A stretch of DNA of 64,000 bases from the NCBI GenBank assembly GCA_014885115.2, contig WKLE02000418.1, positions 1 through 64,000 of the forward strand, written 5' to 3'. Below the pieces are notes generated by a model that saw only the letters and a list, made by a program, of their open reading frames with translations, had not been told where the DNA came from and did not search any database. The stretch's first letter is position 1. Each line of letters starts with the position of its first letter. Source of the stretch: Asterionellopsis glacialis (Eukaryota > Bacillariophyta > Plagiogrammaphyceae > Rhaphoneidales > Asterionellopsidaceae). This document shows, one piece after another, positions 1 to 10,260 of this stretch. Made by a program: the position numbers and the translations under genes.

Positions 1-208
1 CCTTTCGCATTCCAAAGTAAAATTCATCGGGGTTTCTTTGTGATGCCTTTGTTTGCATAGATTTAATGCGATCTTCCTTGTTATGATAATCACGAGCACG
101 GACGCGATAATCTTTTTTCTTTTCTAATATCCCTAAATGTTGCCGAGCCTGAGGTTGAGACCGCTCCTTGTGCGCTATGCGCTTAACGGCATTCCGAAGA
201 GACGACAT
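1..208 (-). CDS. UTP11: UTP11-like U3 snoRNA-associated protein (N-terminal part, cut by window edge)
   Basis: A reading frame opens at the ATG complementary to 206-208 and stays open to the window edge, giving 69 residues. It begins [20 protein letters not shown] and later reads NPDEFYFGM. Both blocks are hallmarks of UTP11, a component of the small-subunit processome. UTP11 binds U3 snoRNP in the nucleolus and is needed for early cleavage of 18S pre-rRNA. The ATG is chosen because the MSSLRNA start is where the family begins. The C-terminal roughly 180 residues expected for the family lie outside the window. The fragment is basic and rich in Lys and Arg, as usual. The identification is firm even though only the N-terminus is visible. 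Confidence 0.9.
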   Translation of the reverse strand, partial: MSSLRNAVKRIAHKERSQPQARQHLGILEKKKDYRVRARDYHNKEDRIKSMQTKASQRNPDEFYFGMRK

Positions 209-1097
209 GGTATGTCGACTTTATGTTCAACTTTGTTCTAGATTGTGACAAATGGTCAAGCGTATGCAACAATTTTTGGTGCAACTCTGCTGCGATTAAA
301 GAGAATGCTCAACCGTCAACGCCAAGCTCTTTCTTGTATGTAGCAAGGTTTCACAGAAAATCGCAATCTGTACTCGTACCTTGCAAAAAAGAAGAAAATT
401 GAAAAAATGGCGGGTTGGACGACCTTTAGTCTGTACTTTGTCCGTTTTCTTGAAAACATATTATTAAGGTGAGGGTTAATAAAAATATCTTTTTTCCTTC
501 CGTCTGAATTGTCAAGCACTATGCTGGGGAGCTTCTTCTCTACCTCATCCTCCTATCACTACATACTACAACACGTCTGCACCTGAAAAAGTGTCACTGG
601 TAATTAAGTTGATTAGTAGCTATTTACTTCTTACCAATGTCTTGGTAGTCCGACATCACACATTTCGTAAAAAATCCCTTTAAGCGAAGACATATGCTGA
701 CTGGAAAAATATAGCCCATGCGTTGCAAGTGAAAAATAAGTTTGAGTAAAATACATACTATGTATGGGTGAAGACCTTTAAATGACTTTGATTTCGTCTT
801 GAAATGTATATAAAACGTTGGGGGAGTGTGCACACCAGTGTGTTCCGTAAACATGGAATTCCCAATAATATGAAATAAATCGTTTCTTTCAATTGTCTGC
901 ATCGCGGTACTATTTGCATTGTCCTCACGATAGAACATGTGCAGAATCTAGAAAAGCTAAACAATTGACGGGTCATATTCAATGTTATTTTCCCAGTTAT
1001 AATGATTTAAATATTATACAAGTCTTCATGCTCGTTTGGTTTCTTATTCCGTACACTTTGTTTACTTTCTTGATACTCTTTCTTTTAATTATTGGCT
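209..1097. other. Intergenic region without a supported gene
   Basis: It lies upstream of UTP11 and downstream of the glycine-zipper gene, both on the minus strand. Only short overlapping frames without recognisable domains occur. It should contain the UTP11 promoter and the 3' UTR of the upstream gene. I see no RNA gene or repeat. Confidence 0.6.
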
Positions 1098-1583
1098 TTA
1101 TGCAAAGCTAGCGTGGCGAATGCCCCTTCTCGAATCGGATGCTTCATCTTGGACTAATTGTTGTTCCATCTTGCGTACTTTACGCTTTTCTCCAGCTTTA
1201 CAAATTTTACGTGTTGCAGCTGCAGCACCTGCTCCTCCAACGACCATTCCAAGTGGTCCAAGAATGATACCTCCTACAATAGTTCCACCCACTGCGGCAC
1301 CAGCAGTGCGACGTTGTCTTTGCTTCTTCATTTTCTTACGAAGAGGATGGCTCTTGCTCAGAGCTGTATTTTGGGGATTATAAGGGACAACAGCTGTTGT
1401 ATACTCAGAGTACCTTGGTGATGAGTTGACCATTGAAGGTGGCGGCGGAACTGGTGCTGGCTGTTTCTGAAGTTGTGTCTCGTCGTAAGGAACAATGGCA
1501 GTATTGTATGCCGATGTTTTATTCATCTGGGGGGCAAAGGGATCGTGGAAGGTGCTGTCAAATTGTTGGTAGGTGGTAGTCAT
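1098..1583 (-). CDS. Small glycine-zipper protein, function unknown
   Basis: The frame extends upstream to 1697, but I take the ATG complementary to 1581-1583 (MTTTYQQFD) as the likely start, giving 161 aa. The N-terminal 85 residues are polar and rich in Pro, Tyr and Gln, with two related segments (TAIVPYDE and TAVVPYNP). A basic stretch (LRKKMKKQRQRR) is followed by a Gly/Ala-rich hydrophobic segment (AAVGGTIVGGIILGPLG) of glycine-zipper type, then a basic amphipathic tail. Glycine zippers pack in membranes or oligomers, so membrane association is plausible. I recognise no family. The alternative is the 199-residue form starting at 1697. Confidence 0.6.
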   Translation of the reverse strand: MTTTYQQFDSTFHDPFAPQMNKTSAYNTAIVPYDETQLQKQPAPVPPPPSMVNSSPRYSEYTTAVVPYNPQNTALSKSHPLRKKMKKQRQRRTAGAAVGGTIVGGIILGPLGMVVGGAGAAAATRKICKAGEKRKVRKMEQQLVQDEASDSRRGIRHASFA

Positions 1584-1697
1584 GGTTGTCTTGTTAGTTT
1601 GAGAAGTTGTTTGAAAACGAATGAATTTGTTGTGAGTCAACTGAATAAATTTATGATCTGATCTTAGTCTTTGAACCCCTTCGATGGGACTTGACAC

Positions 1698-2492
1698 GTC
1701 GATGGGGTTTAATCTTGGATATTTTGTGTGCGAATGAATTTCGCAACTGTTTTTGTTCTTTGACTCGTTTTTTGTGTCTTGCGCGGACCGTGGACGACAG
1801 GCGCGAATCAGTGGATGGAATTGGCTTTTTTCGTGGGAATGGAGGGAATATTATCGTCTATCAGTAAAGAAAAGCTAAGTCAAGTATTGAATCTGTCTTA
1901 TCGTATAATTCAGTATTATTTCTACAAATTAACCGGAGTATCCATGTGTATCCTTATGTATTGGCACATAGCATAATCGTGTATGTATAAACAATGAATT
2001 TCCAAATTTCTCTACGAATCAGTCGATTATCCCTTCCGCTTGATCCAAGAAATCGATTCATTCGAATCATTTCCCACATTCGTTTGTCACCCCAATCTTA
2101 TCTTGCGTAGCCATGTCCCGATTCCCAGATCTGGATCTTGGGTGCAATCTGCATTAGTTCGTCTTTTGCTGAATCTTGTTTCGACTTGTGATTGATTGTT
2201 TCTTTTGATGTATTTGTTGACAGCAATACTTCTCCACAGGAAAACCGTCGCCACTGAAGTAGGTGATCTGTTTTACGTTGAACACCCAAAGCTAAGCATT
2301 ATCTTAAATATTCGTATTCGACTAAAGGATATCTTGGAATTACAATAGTCCCCAATCAACGTCTCAACGATATTTTACAGGGATCATTTAGCGTGCCATC
2401 AATCAGTTGATTACTCAATAAAGAGTTCTTTGACTGACAACTGAATTCATAGAAGACAAAATATAGGTATATATTGTTTAGAAGGACGCATC
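1698..2492. other. Intergenic region without a supported gene
   Basis: It lies between a minus-strand gene and a plus-strand gene, so it should hold both promoters. The short frames at 1779-1976 and 2098-2289 have no recognisable features and look accidental. A TATA-like run (tataggtatatatt) sits about 25 bases before the next start codon. Confidence 0.5.
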
Positions 2493-2750
2493 ATGTCGTC
2501 AACAGAGAAAGCAGTGCCCTCAAAAAAGGATGATTATTCCCCTACGGCTCTCCAAATTACATTAGGTATAATTCTTGTAGGTGCATCAGCTGGTCTTACA
2601 CTGTATACTAAAAAGACACAATCCATGCTGAGCCACATGGACAAACTTAAGAAACAAAAATTAATTAGGGAACCTCCCAAGTATGGACCACAGTCAAAGA
2701 AAGAATATGAAAAAATGAAACCCAGAATAGACAAGGATGAATTCTTTTAA
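2493..2750 (+). CDS. Small single-pass membrane protein, function unknown
   Basis: The product is 85 aa. A polar N-terminus of about 18 residues precedes one hydrophobic segment (residues 20-38, ITLGIILVGASAGLTLY). A basic, soluble tail follows and ends in KDEFF. The arrangement, a short N-terminus, one membrane anchor and a Lys-rich tail, resembles small mitochondrial or ER membrane proteins. I cannot assign a family. The ATG is preceded by a TATA-like run and no earlier in-frame ATG is evident. The stop codon is followed by AT-rich DNA. It is likely to be real because the codons are normal and the protein has a coherent architecture, but no homologue was checked. Confidence 0.55.
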   Translation: MSSTEKAVPSKKDDYSPTALQITLGIILVGASAGLTLYTKKTQSMLSHMDKLKKQKLIREPPKYGPQSKKEYEKMKPRIDKDEFF

Positions 2751-3296
2751 AACATCAAAAAAGGAGATCCATATGAATGTAGATCGAAAGAAAAAATGAC
2801 CAATTTTCTTTTGAAATGGACCGTGTATATGTAATAAGTATTTCGTTACTGAAAAGATTGATTCAGTGATCAAAGTGAATCTCTAGTGCCATAATTTCGC
2901 GTTCAAGTAGGCTTCTGAATCGTATGCTCACAAAATACATAGATCCCAAACTATAAAATCATAACATTATTACAACAATAATTCCAAAAACAAATGGATT
3001 CCAGAGCATTTGTGATGCATTTACAAGATTTCTAATTTCATGCGTGGCAAAGTACCCATGCGTTTCACAATAATTACATTTTTTGGCAATCCTGCTTGAG
3101 CATATTTGGTGCAGGAACACAAAAGAAACCCTTTTGCCAGTCGTGTAGTCACAATATGAGCACGCGTCGAATTCTGTAATCTTCCATCGTACATAGGGAC
3201 AGACTCCCGTGCGCCATGTCCTATCGTCCCAAAGCGGTTCCCCCCTCTGGCTGTCATTATTCTTTCTTACTCTGTGTGCGTTCTTGAACAATCACC
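2751..3296. other. Intergenic region upstream of thioredoxin reductase
   Basis: No gene is supported. The frames on the minus strand at 2959-3291 have no recognisable domain. The last part should be the promoter and 5' UTR of the selenoprotein gene, whose ATG lies in a good context (atcaccATGG). Confidence 0.5.
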
Positions 3297-5486
3297 ATGG
3301 CGTCGCCACAGATCCTGCACATTGCAGGGTGGAGTACTTGTGAGTATCTTTAAGTTGTTGATCTATTGATCTTCATGCTATTATCATTTCCTTGACCTTC
3401 CGCATCGACTGTTTACAATTGCATCATTGGCGCACCGGAACCTCATTCGTCAGTCGTGAGATCCGACATTTTTTTTTTCGGATACGTAGAAAACGTCCGT
3501 GCTATTACCAAGAACAGCGATATATTTTTTTGTCGGGGGAACATTTTCTCCGAGAAAACTTTCCAGTTTCCAACATGTTGTTACATTTTTTATGGCAGTA
3601 TTCATTTGCTACTGATATTATAACACTTTCTCTAACTATCTGACTGCACAATTGTTTTTCTTCAATATTCCATAGGTGGCTTTTATCGAAGAGCTAGCAG
3701 TGTTCTTGGCTCTCTTGCTTTACTTTTCCCAACCAAATTGAAGGTCGTGGATCATGATATGGGTTCTCGTGCAGATTATCGCAGCTGGTTGATTGAGGGA
3801 GGCTTCCGTGACAAGTTTCCGGACTCTCGTGCACACAGTCACTCTTCTTCTCCTTTCGTTTGGGTTGGCGATTCCCAATCAATTGATGATCCTCCCAAGG
3901 ACTATGTTGGTGGTCATGACGACACGCTTGCATGGTGCCGTTCATTTATGAAACCTGCTGAGGCTTCCACCTCAGAAGCCGCTGAACTCATGGCAGAAGA
4001 TGGTCATACAAGCGACCATTCTTATGACTATGATTTGGTTGTTATCGGAGGTGGTTCTGGTGGTATGGCAGCTGCCAAAGAGGCAGCAAGCTTTGGTGCC
4101 AAAGTTGCCTGTCTTGACTTTGTCAAACCTTCCCCTCAAGGAACTACATGGGGATTAGGAGGTACTTGTGTCAATGTAGGTTGCATCCCGAAAAAGCTTA
4201 TGCACCAGGGAGCGCTTATCCGTGAGGGCATTCACCTCGACTCGGAGGCATTTGGTATTTCTTTGGGAGAAACAAACGGTGATGAACCTGTTACTCAACA
4301 CAGTTGGGAAACTATGAGGGAAAACGTGATCAATTACATTCGCGGACTTAACTTCAAATACCGGGTTCGTCTTCGTGAAAAGTCGGTCACATACTTGAAT
4401 AAGCTTGGAAAGTTCGTTGATAAGCATACACTCGAGTGCACAGACAAGAAGGGACGTGTCTCTCAAATTACTTCATCTCGCTTCCTCATTGCTGTCGGTG
4501 GCCGTCCCACTCCACTTGACTGTGAAGGTGGAGAGCTTGCTATTTCATCCGATGATATTTTCTCTCGTGAAAAGAGTCCCGGAAAGACTCTTTGTGTTGG
4601 AGCATCTTATATCAGTTTGGAGTGTGCTGGTTTCTTGGCAGGAATTGGTCTTGACGTGACTGTGGCTGTTCGTAGTATCCTCCTTCGTGGCTTCGATAGG
4701 GAATGCGCTGAACTTATTGGTGACTATATGGAAGACCATGGTATCAAATTTAAGAAGCAAAACCTCCCGAAAAAGCTCGAAAAGGTTGAAGGTGACAAAA
4801 TCCAAGTTACCTTCACAGACGACTCTGTCGATGTGTTCGACACTGTTCTCGTCGCCATTGGCCGTCAGGCAGACACTGACAAACTCGGTCTTGAAAATGT
4901 TGGTATCGAAGTCAACCCTAAAAATAAGAAAATCCCAGCTAAGCTTGAGCAGACCGCCTGCCCAAATATCTACGCTGTAGGAGATGTTATGCAGGGTTGT
5001 CCTGAATTAACTCCTGTTGCCATCCAGGCGGGTCTATTCTTAGCACGCCGTCTTTTCAATGGTGCTACGGAGCCATTGGATTATCAAAACATTTGCACAA
5101 CCGTCTTCACTCCTATTGAATATGCATGTGTTGGACTTTCTGAAGATGATGCTATTGAAAAATTCGGAGCGGAAAACATTGAAGTTTATCACAGTTCCTT
5201 CATGCCTCTTGAGTGGTCATTATCAAGCGGACGCAGTGGTCACAATGCATTTACGAAGGTTATTGTTGACAAAAGCCCAGATGAGAATGTACTTGGTATT
5301 CACTTCGCTGGACCCAATGCCGGAGAAGTTATGCAGGGATATGGTGTTGCAATGAAGGACGGTTTGACGTTCAAGTCGTTAGTGAATACAGTTGGCATTC
5401 ACCCCACTTCATCTGAAGAGATCGTAACGTTGGCGGTTACAAAGAGCAGTGGCGAGGATGCCGCTGCTGGTGGATGCTGAGGTTAA
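3297..5486 (+). CDS. Selenoprotein thioredoxin reductase with a fused N-terminal glutaredoxin-like domain
   Basis: Two exons, 3297-3339 and 3676-5486, are joined by a GT-AG intron (3340-3675). Read through the in-frame TGA at 5478-5480, the product is 617 aa. Residues 1-106 look like a glutaredoxin or thioredoxin fold with one active-site-like cysteine (STCGFYRR, Cys15), a PFVWVGD strand and a YVGGHDD turn. From about 133 it is a high-molecular-weight thioredoxin reductase: FAD motif GGGSGG (139-144), redox disulfide CVNVGC (179-184), the VAIGR and YAVGDV segments, and the catalytic HPTSSEE (His about 590). It ends Gly-Cys-TGA-Gly-TAA, exactly the Gly-Cys-Sec-Gly terminus of animal and algal enzymes, so the TGA is almost certainly selenocysteine. 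It should reduce thioredoxin with NADPH. The order of domains resembles thioredoxin-glutathione reductase, but the N-terminal domain has lost the second CxxC cysteine. An automatic call would stop one codon early and would also miss exon 1. Confidence 0.93.
3340..3675 (+). other. Intron 1 of the thioredoxin reductase gene
   Basis: The donor is T/GTGAGT at 3340 and the acceptor is ATAG at 3675. Removing it joins TG-type phase so that codon 15 becomes TGT (Cys), followed by GGC TTT TAT. The frame then runs open into the reductase. At 336 bases it is the longest intron I find in the window. It is supported by the resulting glutaredoxin-like sequence. Confidence 0.8.
5478..5480 (+). other. UGA selenocysteine codon (recoded stop)
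   Basis: The codon order TGC-TGA-GGT-TAA gives Cys-Sec-Gly-stop. This is the invariant C-terminus of large thioredoxin reductases that contain selenocysteine. Coincidence is unlikely because both the preceding Gly-Cys and the following Gly-stop match the family. Confidence 0.92.
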
Positions 5487-5550
5487 GCCCTTCGAGAACC
5501 CGGTTTGATTTTCAGAATTAAATCTGTAAGTAAACTGGACTCGAAGGGCT
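5486..5550 (+). promoter_or_regulatory. Strong stem-loop just after the Sec UGA
   Basis: Positions 5486-5496 and 5540-5550 are perfect 11-base inverted repeats (AGCCCTTCGAG and CTCGAAGGGCT). A second inner pairing of CCGGTTT with AAACTGG closes most of the intervening region. The stem begins 6 bases after the UGA and overlaps the TAA. That is too close for a usual eukaryotic SECIS, but it is the position of known selenocysteine redefinition elements, which slow the ribosome at UGA. I see no clean SECIS GA quartet in it. The pairing is seen directly; the role is inferred. Confidence 0.6.
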
Positions 5551-5616
5551 ACGTCGGAGAGATTCGACGCAGTGTTTTACAAAATAGGAAAGGCTGAATA
5601 GCAGAATATGATGTTT

Positions 5617-5682
5617 CACGAGAATGACGGTTCAGTTCCTTGTTTGGGATTCCTATCCCCGGGACAATACCTGAGCATCGTG
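5617..5682 (+). promoter_or_regulatory. Candidate SECIS element in the thioredoxin reductase 3' UTR
   Basis: Helix I would be CACGA (5617-5621) with TCGTG (5678-5682). It is followed by a short internal loop and a K-turn-like core with ATGAC (5624-5628) opposite CTGAG (5671-5675), which supplies the tandem G-A pairs. The upper helix pairs GGT with ACC and GTTCC with GGGAC, and an apical hairpin GGGAT-TCCT-ATCCC sits on top. The usual AA of the apical loop is not evident. Some SECIS elements carry CC instead, and a CC occurs about ten bases after the quartet. The location, about 150 bases past the UGA, is suitable. Helix II is imperfect, so confidence is moderate. Confidence 0.5.
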
Positions 5683-5806
5683 TAGACGGACTGTGTCCTC
5701 ATGCTTTTTAATTCGATGTAACTAAAAATACGTAATAATATTTATTATTTGAAACATACTTCTTTAGTTTCGTTTTCATTATTGATTTTGTTTCGATCAC
5801 ATTCCT

Positions 5807-6910
5807 CTATCTGTTTGAATTTAACCAACGTAGCTCACCGTCATGTAGACGTCCAGCCTTCTCCAAATTCCCGTCCAACCATGATAGGTGAAGTTGAACA
5901 TATTCATTGTAAAGTTTTGACATGGGATCGCCATCTTTCAAACTATTAAGTATTTCTCCCGGAAGTACAGCAGACTCTTCCAAATCGGAAGTCTCCTTTT
6001 TCTCAAATCTCGTGGATATATAAAACCTTGACGAAAGCTCCTCTATTCTCTCGTCCTTAACTACCCAACCCATGTTTTGAAGGTCATCATAAAGCTGAAC
6101 AAGGTTTCTAGGCTTGGTATTTGTTGGTTGTAGAATTAGTTGCTGACAATCAAGTCGAGATAATTCTGTATCTGTCAATATTTTCAACATTGTGTTAATT
6201 CCCATTCCTGCAATACATACTGCGTCCGCTTCACCAGGCTGAAGAATTTTCAAACCATCCCCCACTCTGAACTCTACAGGGATTAGGTATTGGTCGGTAG
6301 CATCATAATCGCGTCCTTCTGATTGTTCCTCTGTCTTGGTGCGAAGAATAGAAAGCACTTCCTCGTGGAGCGATATGGCACCATTCTCAAGTGCCTGTTG
6401 AGATACATCCACTCCAGTAACACGATCAAAACAACCTGTGACGGACAAACCTACTGACAAAAGACCATGATCACAGCCAATATCAGCAACACTTATAATA
6501 CCTGTTGTGCTATTTTTGTGACCCTCAACTACCAAATCTACTAAATGTCCCAATCGTCGCCAACTACGCCCTTTTCGAGCTAATACATTAAAGGCATCTT
6601 GGGCAAGGGATATGGGGTCCGGTGAATTATTATTATTTGAAATACTACTTTTTTCATGAAGTGATATTGATCGACGTCCCACAACAATATGTCTCTGTTG
6701 GTTCCATGAGTAGTTTGGTTGATGTTGGCTTCTAAATAATGTTCCTTGGCATAACGGTTTACAGTAATTCTTCCGACATATTCCACTTATTGGCAATGAT
6801 GATGACGTCGAAAAGATCGAAAGTAAAGCGACTGCATGATGCCTTGGTGTTTTCAATCGTCTGACGAAATTTCTCATGGGTACCAAAATTTCCACTTCTA
6901 GCCGCAACAA
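5807..6910 (-). CDS. TrmK-like tRNA (adenine-N1) methyltransferase, probably organellar
   Basis: Single-exon frame of 367 aa. Residues 1-95 are a basic, Ser-rich leader; a second start at Met12 (MRNFVRRLKTPRH) would give a typical mitochondrial or plastid presequence. The remainder matches the bacterial TrmK family (m1A22 methyltransferase in tRNA): RLGHLVDLV, the SAM-binding motif DIGCDHGLLS, GVDVSQQALENG, the basic/acidic FRVGDGLKIL, and the diagnostic AGMGINTM. TrmK methylates N1 of adenine 22 in some bacterial tRNAs, so this protein would be expected to act on organellar tRNA. It is convergent with the selenoprotein gene, and the 320 bases between the stop codons hold both 3' UTRs. The family call is firm; substrate and location are inferred. 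Confidence 0.85.
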   Translation of the reverse strand: MLRLEVEILVPMRNFVRRLKTPRHHAVALLSIFSTSSSLPISGICRKNYCKPLCQGTLFRSQHQPNYSWNQQRHIVVGRRSISLHEKSSISNNNNSPDPISLAQDAFNVLARKGRSWRRLGHLVDLVVEGHKNSTTGIISVADIGCDHGLLSVGLSVTGCFDRVTGVDVSQQALENGAISLHEEVLSILRTKTEEQSEGRDYDATDQYLIPVEFRVGDGLKILQPGEADAVCIAGMGINTMLKILTDTELSRLDCQQLILQPTNTKPRNLVQLYDDLQNMGWVVKDERIEELSSRFYISTRFEKKETSDLEESAVLPGEILNSLKDGDPMSKLYNEYVQLHLSWLDGNLEKAGRLHDGELRWLNSNR

Positions 6911-7380
6911 CTTGGATAAGTTGAATCTGCAGTAGCACTAGAACAAAAGAACACAATTTGACACAACTGCTGTAACTAACACATGACATCGGTCGTCGAT
7001 CAGCCACCACCTGCCACCACCCATCTTCCACATATTTTTTTTGAAAATTTCCAAGAGTTTTTGGGTATCCCTATCTGTGCTGTTTGTTTGTATGTATAAT
7101 ATAATTTATATATGACTCTTATGAGCAGCGAAGTAGTTAACGTGTCTTACATTATCGAATAAAATTAACTGGTCCACAGCTCAGAAAACGGCTGAGACCA
7201 AAACAAAAATTCACTGAATCCCTAAAATGTTTTGATGATCGCTCCTCTGGCTTACCATCACATAATTTAAAACAAGGTGATCATTATCAAAATGGTATTC
7301 CATTTCCTTCTGTTTCGAAAACATCCCACAATGCTCTCCCTTCATTCACTGATATGAGTTCTGGAAGTTTGCACGAAGAG
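6911..7380. other. Upstream region of the TrmK-like gene
   Basis: No gene supported. It has normal CpG content at its left end and grades into the CpG-depleted island near 7377. It should contain the TrmK-like promoter. Confidence 0.5.
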
Positions 7381-10260
7381 CATGTTATCCAACAAAATAT
7401 CTCAAGTTTGATGTGATGCATGTGCTAGCAGTCACTATTCCTCTGATGAAGTTTGATAATGCTAGAACCCTAGCCCAATGAGATAGACAACCTTTAGTAT
7501 GGTGGTGGCATGCCTCTGGCTGGTTGTTGAGTTATGGTATTTTGCACTTGATTTTGAGAATGTCACCATGATGAACACCTCCATTTTCTGTCACAGATGC
7601 CTATCAAACAACAAAGAAACCAAGCAACAATCAACCAAGATATAAACAATTGGATGGGGAATTGAATGATCTCATTGATGCAATTGGATAATAGTATTAT
7701 TGTTGTGTTCTTGTCCAGAAGTTGATCAACATCAAAGTACATCAAAGTTCATTTTACAAAAAAACAGACTTCTCCTCCTTAATTCAGATTTGGAAATCAT
7801 CAACACACACTCAACAATCAATATGAATACTGAGAATTGATTGGTGTCCCTTGATGGTACCAAGAAGAGATTTATTGTCATGTTCTTGTGTAAAAGGAGT
7901 CATCTTGTCATGACAGCACCATGGTTGCTGTTTTTTTTGTTGTTCAATTTGATCAGTCAATTAGATCAGTCTAGTCTGTTTTTTCACTATAATCAGACAT
8001 TATATGGCAGTTATCATCTTTTTATGTAAACTTTCTAAAATTTGAGCTCAATTTAGTTCATCCTTCCATCCAGAAAATGCTGTATTTATGAGCTCTAAAA
8101 AATTTGAGTTCACTTTAGCCTGCTGTCCATCCAAAAAATGAAAAAAAGAATGCCTTTTATGTTCCAACAACAATCCAAGGCTTCAGAGGTATTTTTTATA
8201 TATATGGGAGGAGGTTTGGTGTGGTAGTCCAGTCAAAAATGGGGTTCCAATATTTTGATCTTGGTGGGTTGAGGAGTACATTTTTCTTGGCAATGGGTCA
8301 TATAAACAACCTGGACTTTAAAGGTGGTTTTTGTTATGATGCCTTTGATATATTTTTATAATGCTTTTTGTCTTTCATTTCTAGATACAGAAGGTAAATT
8401 TGGTAACTGCTATGCACATATTGTTTGCAAATTCAGCAATGACATTATTAAAAAACACAATGCAAAGACAAACAGTTTTTATCCAATGTAGCAATTCATT
8501 ATATCAGGAGGTTGGACATATGTACTACAAATGAATAATTTAAAAAAATGGCTTCATTGGTTCATCCAGTAGTTCCAGCCCTAGGTGGGACCTACAGGAA
8601 AAAAGTAACAAATTTCAGGTACCTCTTACTATGTAATGGCTTCCAAAGAAAATTGGTACAAATTTCATCTCATCAATCATGCTCTCTTTCAACTCTGATT
8701 TATTCTGTTTGCTGATTTGTGGTACGCATAATGGCCAAAGGTTCCCAAAGAGGGAATCTAGTACCTAATGCATACATCTTCCACTCATGTATGCATTTGT
8801 GGCTGTCCAGTCCCATGATATTGCACATTTTTTGAATTATGCGTGCTACAAGTCTGCACCTATTTTTTGTCACAATGACAATTATTATAAATCACCCAAA
8901 AACACAACAATAAACCTTTTTAATACTAACAATGATGATACCTTTCAAACCATCATCATTGATTTAGTCAGATGGAATGCTAATAGCCTTTGAAATGGAA
9001 GATTGTTGATTAAATTCAGCCATTTTGTGCAATAACAAAAAAAGCAGCCTTGCCCACAAAACAACCATTAACCATATTTTGGCTCCCAGGTCACCATTTT
9101 TTGTTATTCTTTGACATGGTGGTTTTGACATAGGTATGTTTGATGCATCAGGCATCAGGTGGGTTGTTGGGTTTGTGTTGGTTGATTGTAGCATGTAAAT
9201 GGCATTTTTTGTCATTGTTGATTCACAATCCTAATGAGAAAGTCTTCTGTTGCACTTTCTACAGAAAGACAACCTAGAAACTAATTTAAAATGTGCTCTC
9301 TGCCTTTCTGCAGTTGATTGTTGTTGTGATGATACTAGTGATGGTGCTGCTTCTCATCCCACAAGCAAAAATGTGGATTTTCCAGACAATGTTGTTGCTG
9401 ATTCTTGTTCTCCTGGTTCTATTACTACACTACCACCACAATCATCTAAACCAAATAAGGAGGCTGCACCACCACCATTGATAGATTTGACCGATGTAAA
9501 CTTGACCAAAGGTCTTGCCCAGGAATATGCCACAGATATCATACAGTCATGATCCATGAAAAGGAATACTATGATAACCTTCATAATAGAATGGTAAGGG
9601 GAGAAGAGATGAGAAGTGAATTAGAAAAAGAAAGAATCATGACAAAACTCACTGGTGGACAAATGTTCAAGATTGACATGGTTGCATAGGAAGATACTAT
9701 TCTGCAAGTTCAGTGCAGGAAGAAAAATGATAAGATAACAAATGCAGATCAGATTGTTAAAAATTCAATAGATGGATACAACAGTAGGAAAGGAGATTTT
9801 GAGAGAGTTTTTAATTTTGACAAGAGAGAAGAAAATTACATATTTGCAGAGTTCAAGGATATCATGTATTTTTAAAAGAGCATAAAGGGTGTCAAAGCTG
9901 TTCCTTGGATTGCCTTGAAAACACCTTATGAGTTGACAAAGCATAGGACAAATCTTACCCTTAGGCAATACCTAGAAATGGATAAAGGATATGATGCTGT
10001 GGTGGTAGAATGTGTCCCGAATGCTGTTGTGGAAGGGGAGGTTAGTGAGATCAACAATATATTAATGAATGAAGTTATCATTGTCAAAGCATTTTGTTAT
10101 GTTTGCAACTACCTGTTCTTGTGTTTATTTTAAAGGACAGAAATTTCTGAGAGTTTTTTTTTTGGGGGGGGGGGGGTGATACTGAGGCCTACACAAGTTC
10201 TACAGAGATGTGGTTCAAGGATGTACCATATTTTTTTCTTCTTCAAAAAATGCTGTTACT
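7381..10260. repeat. CpG-depleted AT-rich island, probably decayed and once-methylated transposon DNA
   Basis: Reading line by line I find only about four CG dinucleotides in roughly 2.9 kb (near 8725, 8841, 9489 and 10019), whereas flanking genes have many per 100 bases. TG and CA are frequent. Frames are short and broken. The longest on the plus strand (9250-9552) is a Ser/Pro-rich low-complexity sequence that I do not recognise. A T10-G13 homopolymer tract lies at 10154-10176. The pattern fits long-term cytosine methylation at CpG followed by deamination, as expected for silenced repeats. No transposon protein is recognisable here, so the origin is inferred. Confidence 0.7.

Noticed and set aside
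316..1111. Several overlapping 60-105 residue frames on both strands
   Set aside because: No domain, skewed composition, and mutual overlap; they lie in ordinary AT-rich intergenic DNA.
5498..5538. The inner helix of the first stem-loop as the SECIS core (TTTGAT opposite GTAAG)
   Set aside because: The 3' side has no GA for the tandem G-A pairs, and it is too near the UGA; the downstream structure fits better.
5807..5949. Plus-strand frame 5749-5949 over the end of the TrmK-like gene
   Set aside because: It is the shadow of a well supported minus-strand gene.
9250..9584. Overlapping frames in the CpG-depleted island (Ser/Pro-rich on plus strand)
   Set aside because: Low-complexity, no family, and surrounded by stops; listed only as part of the island.
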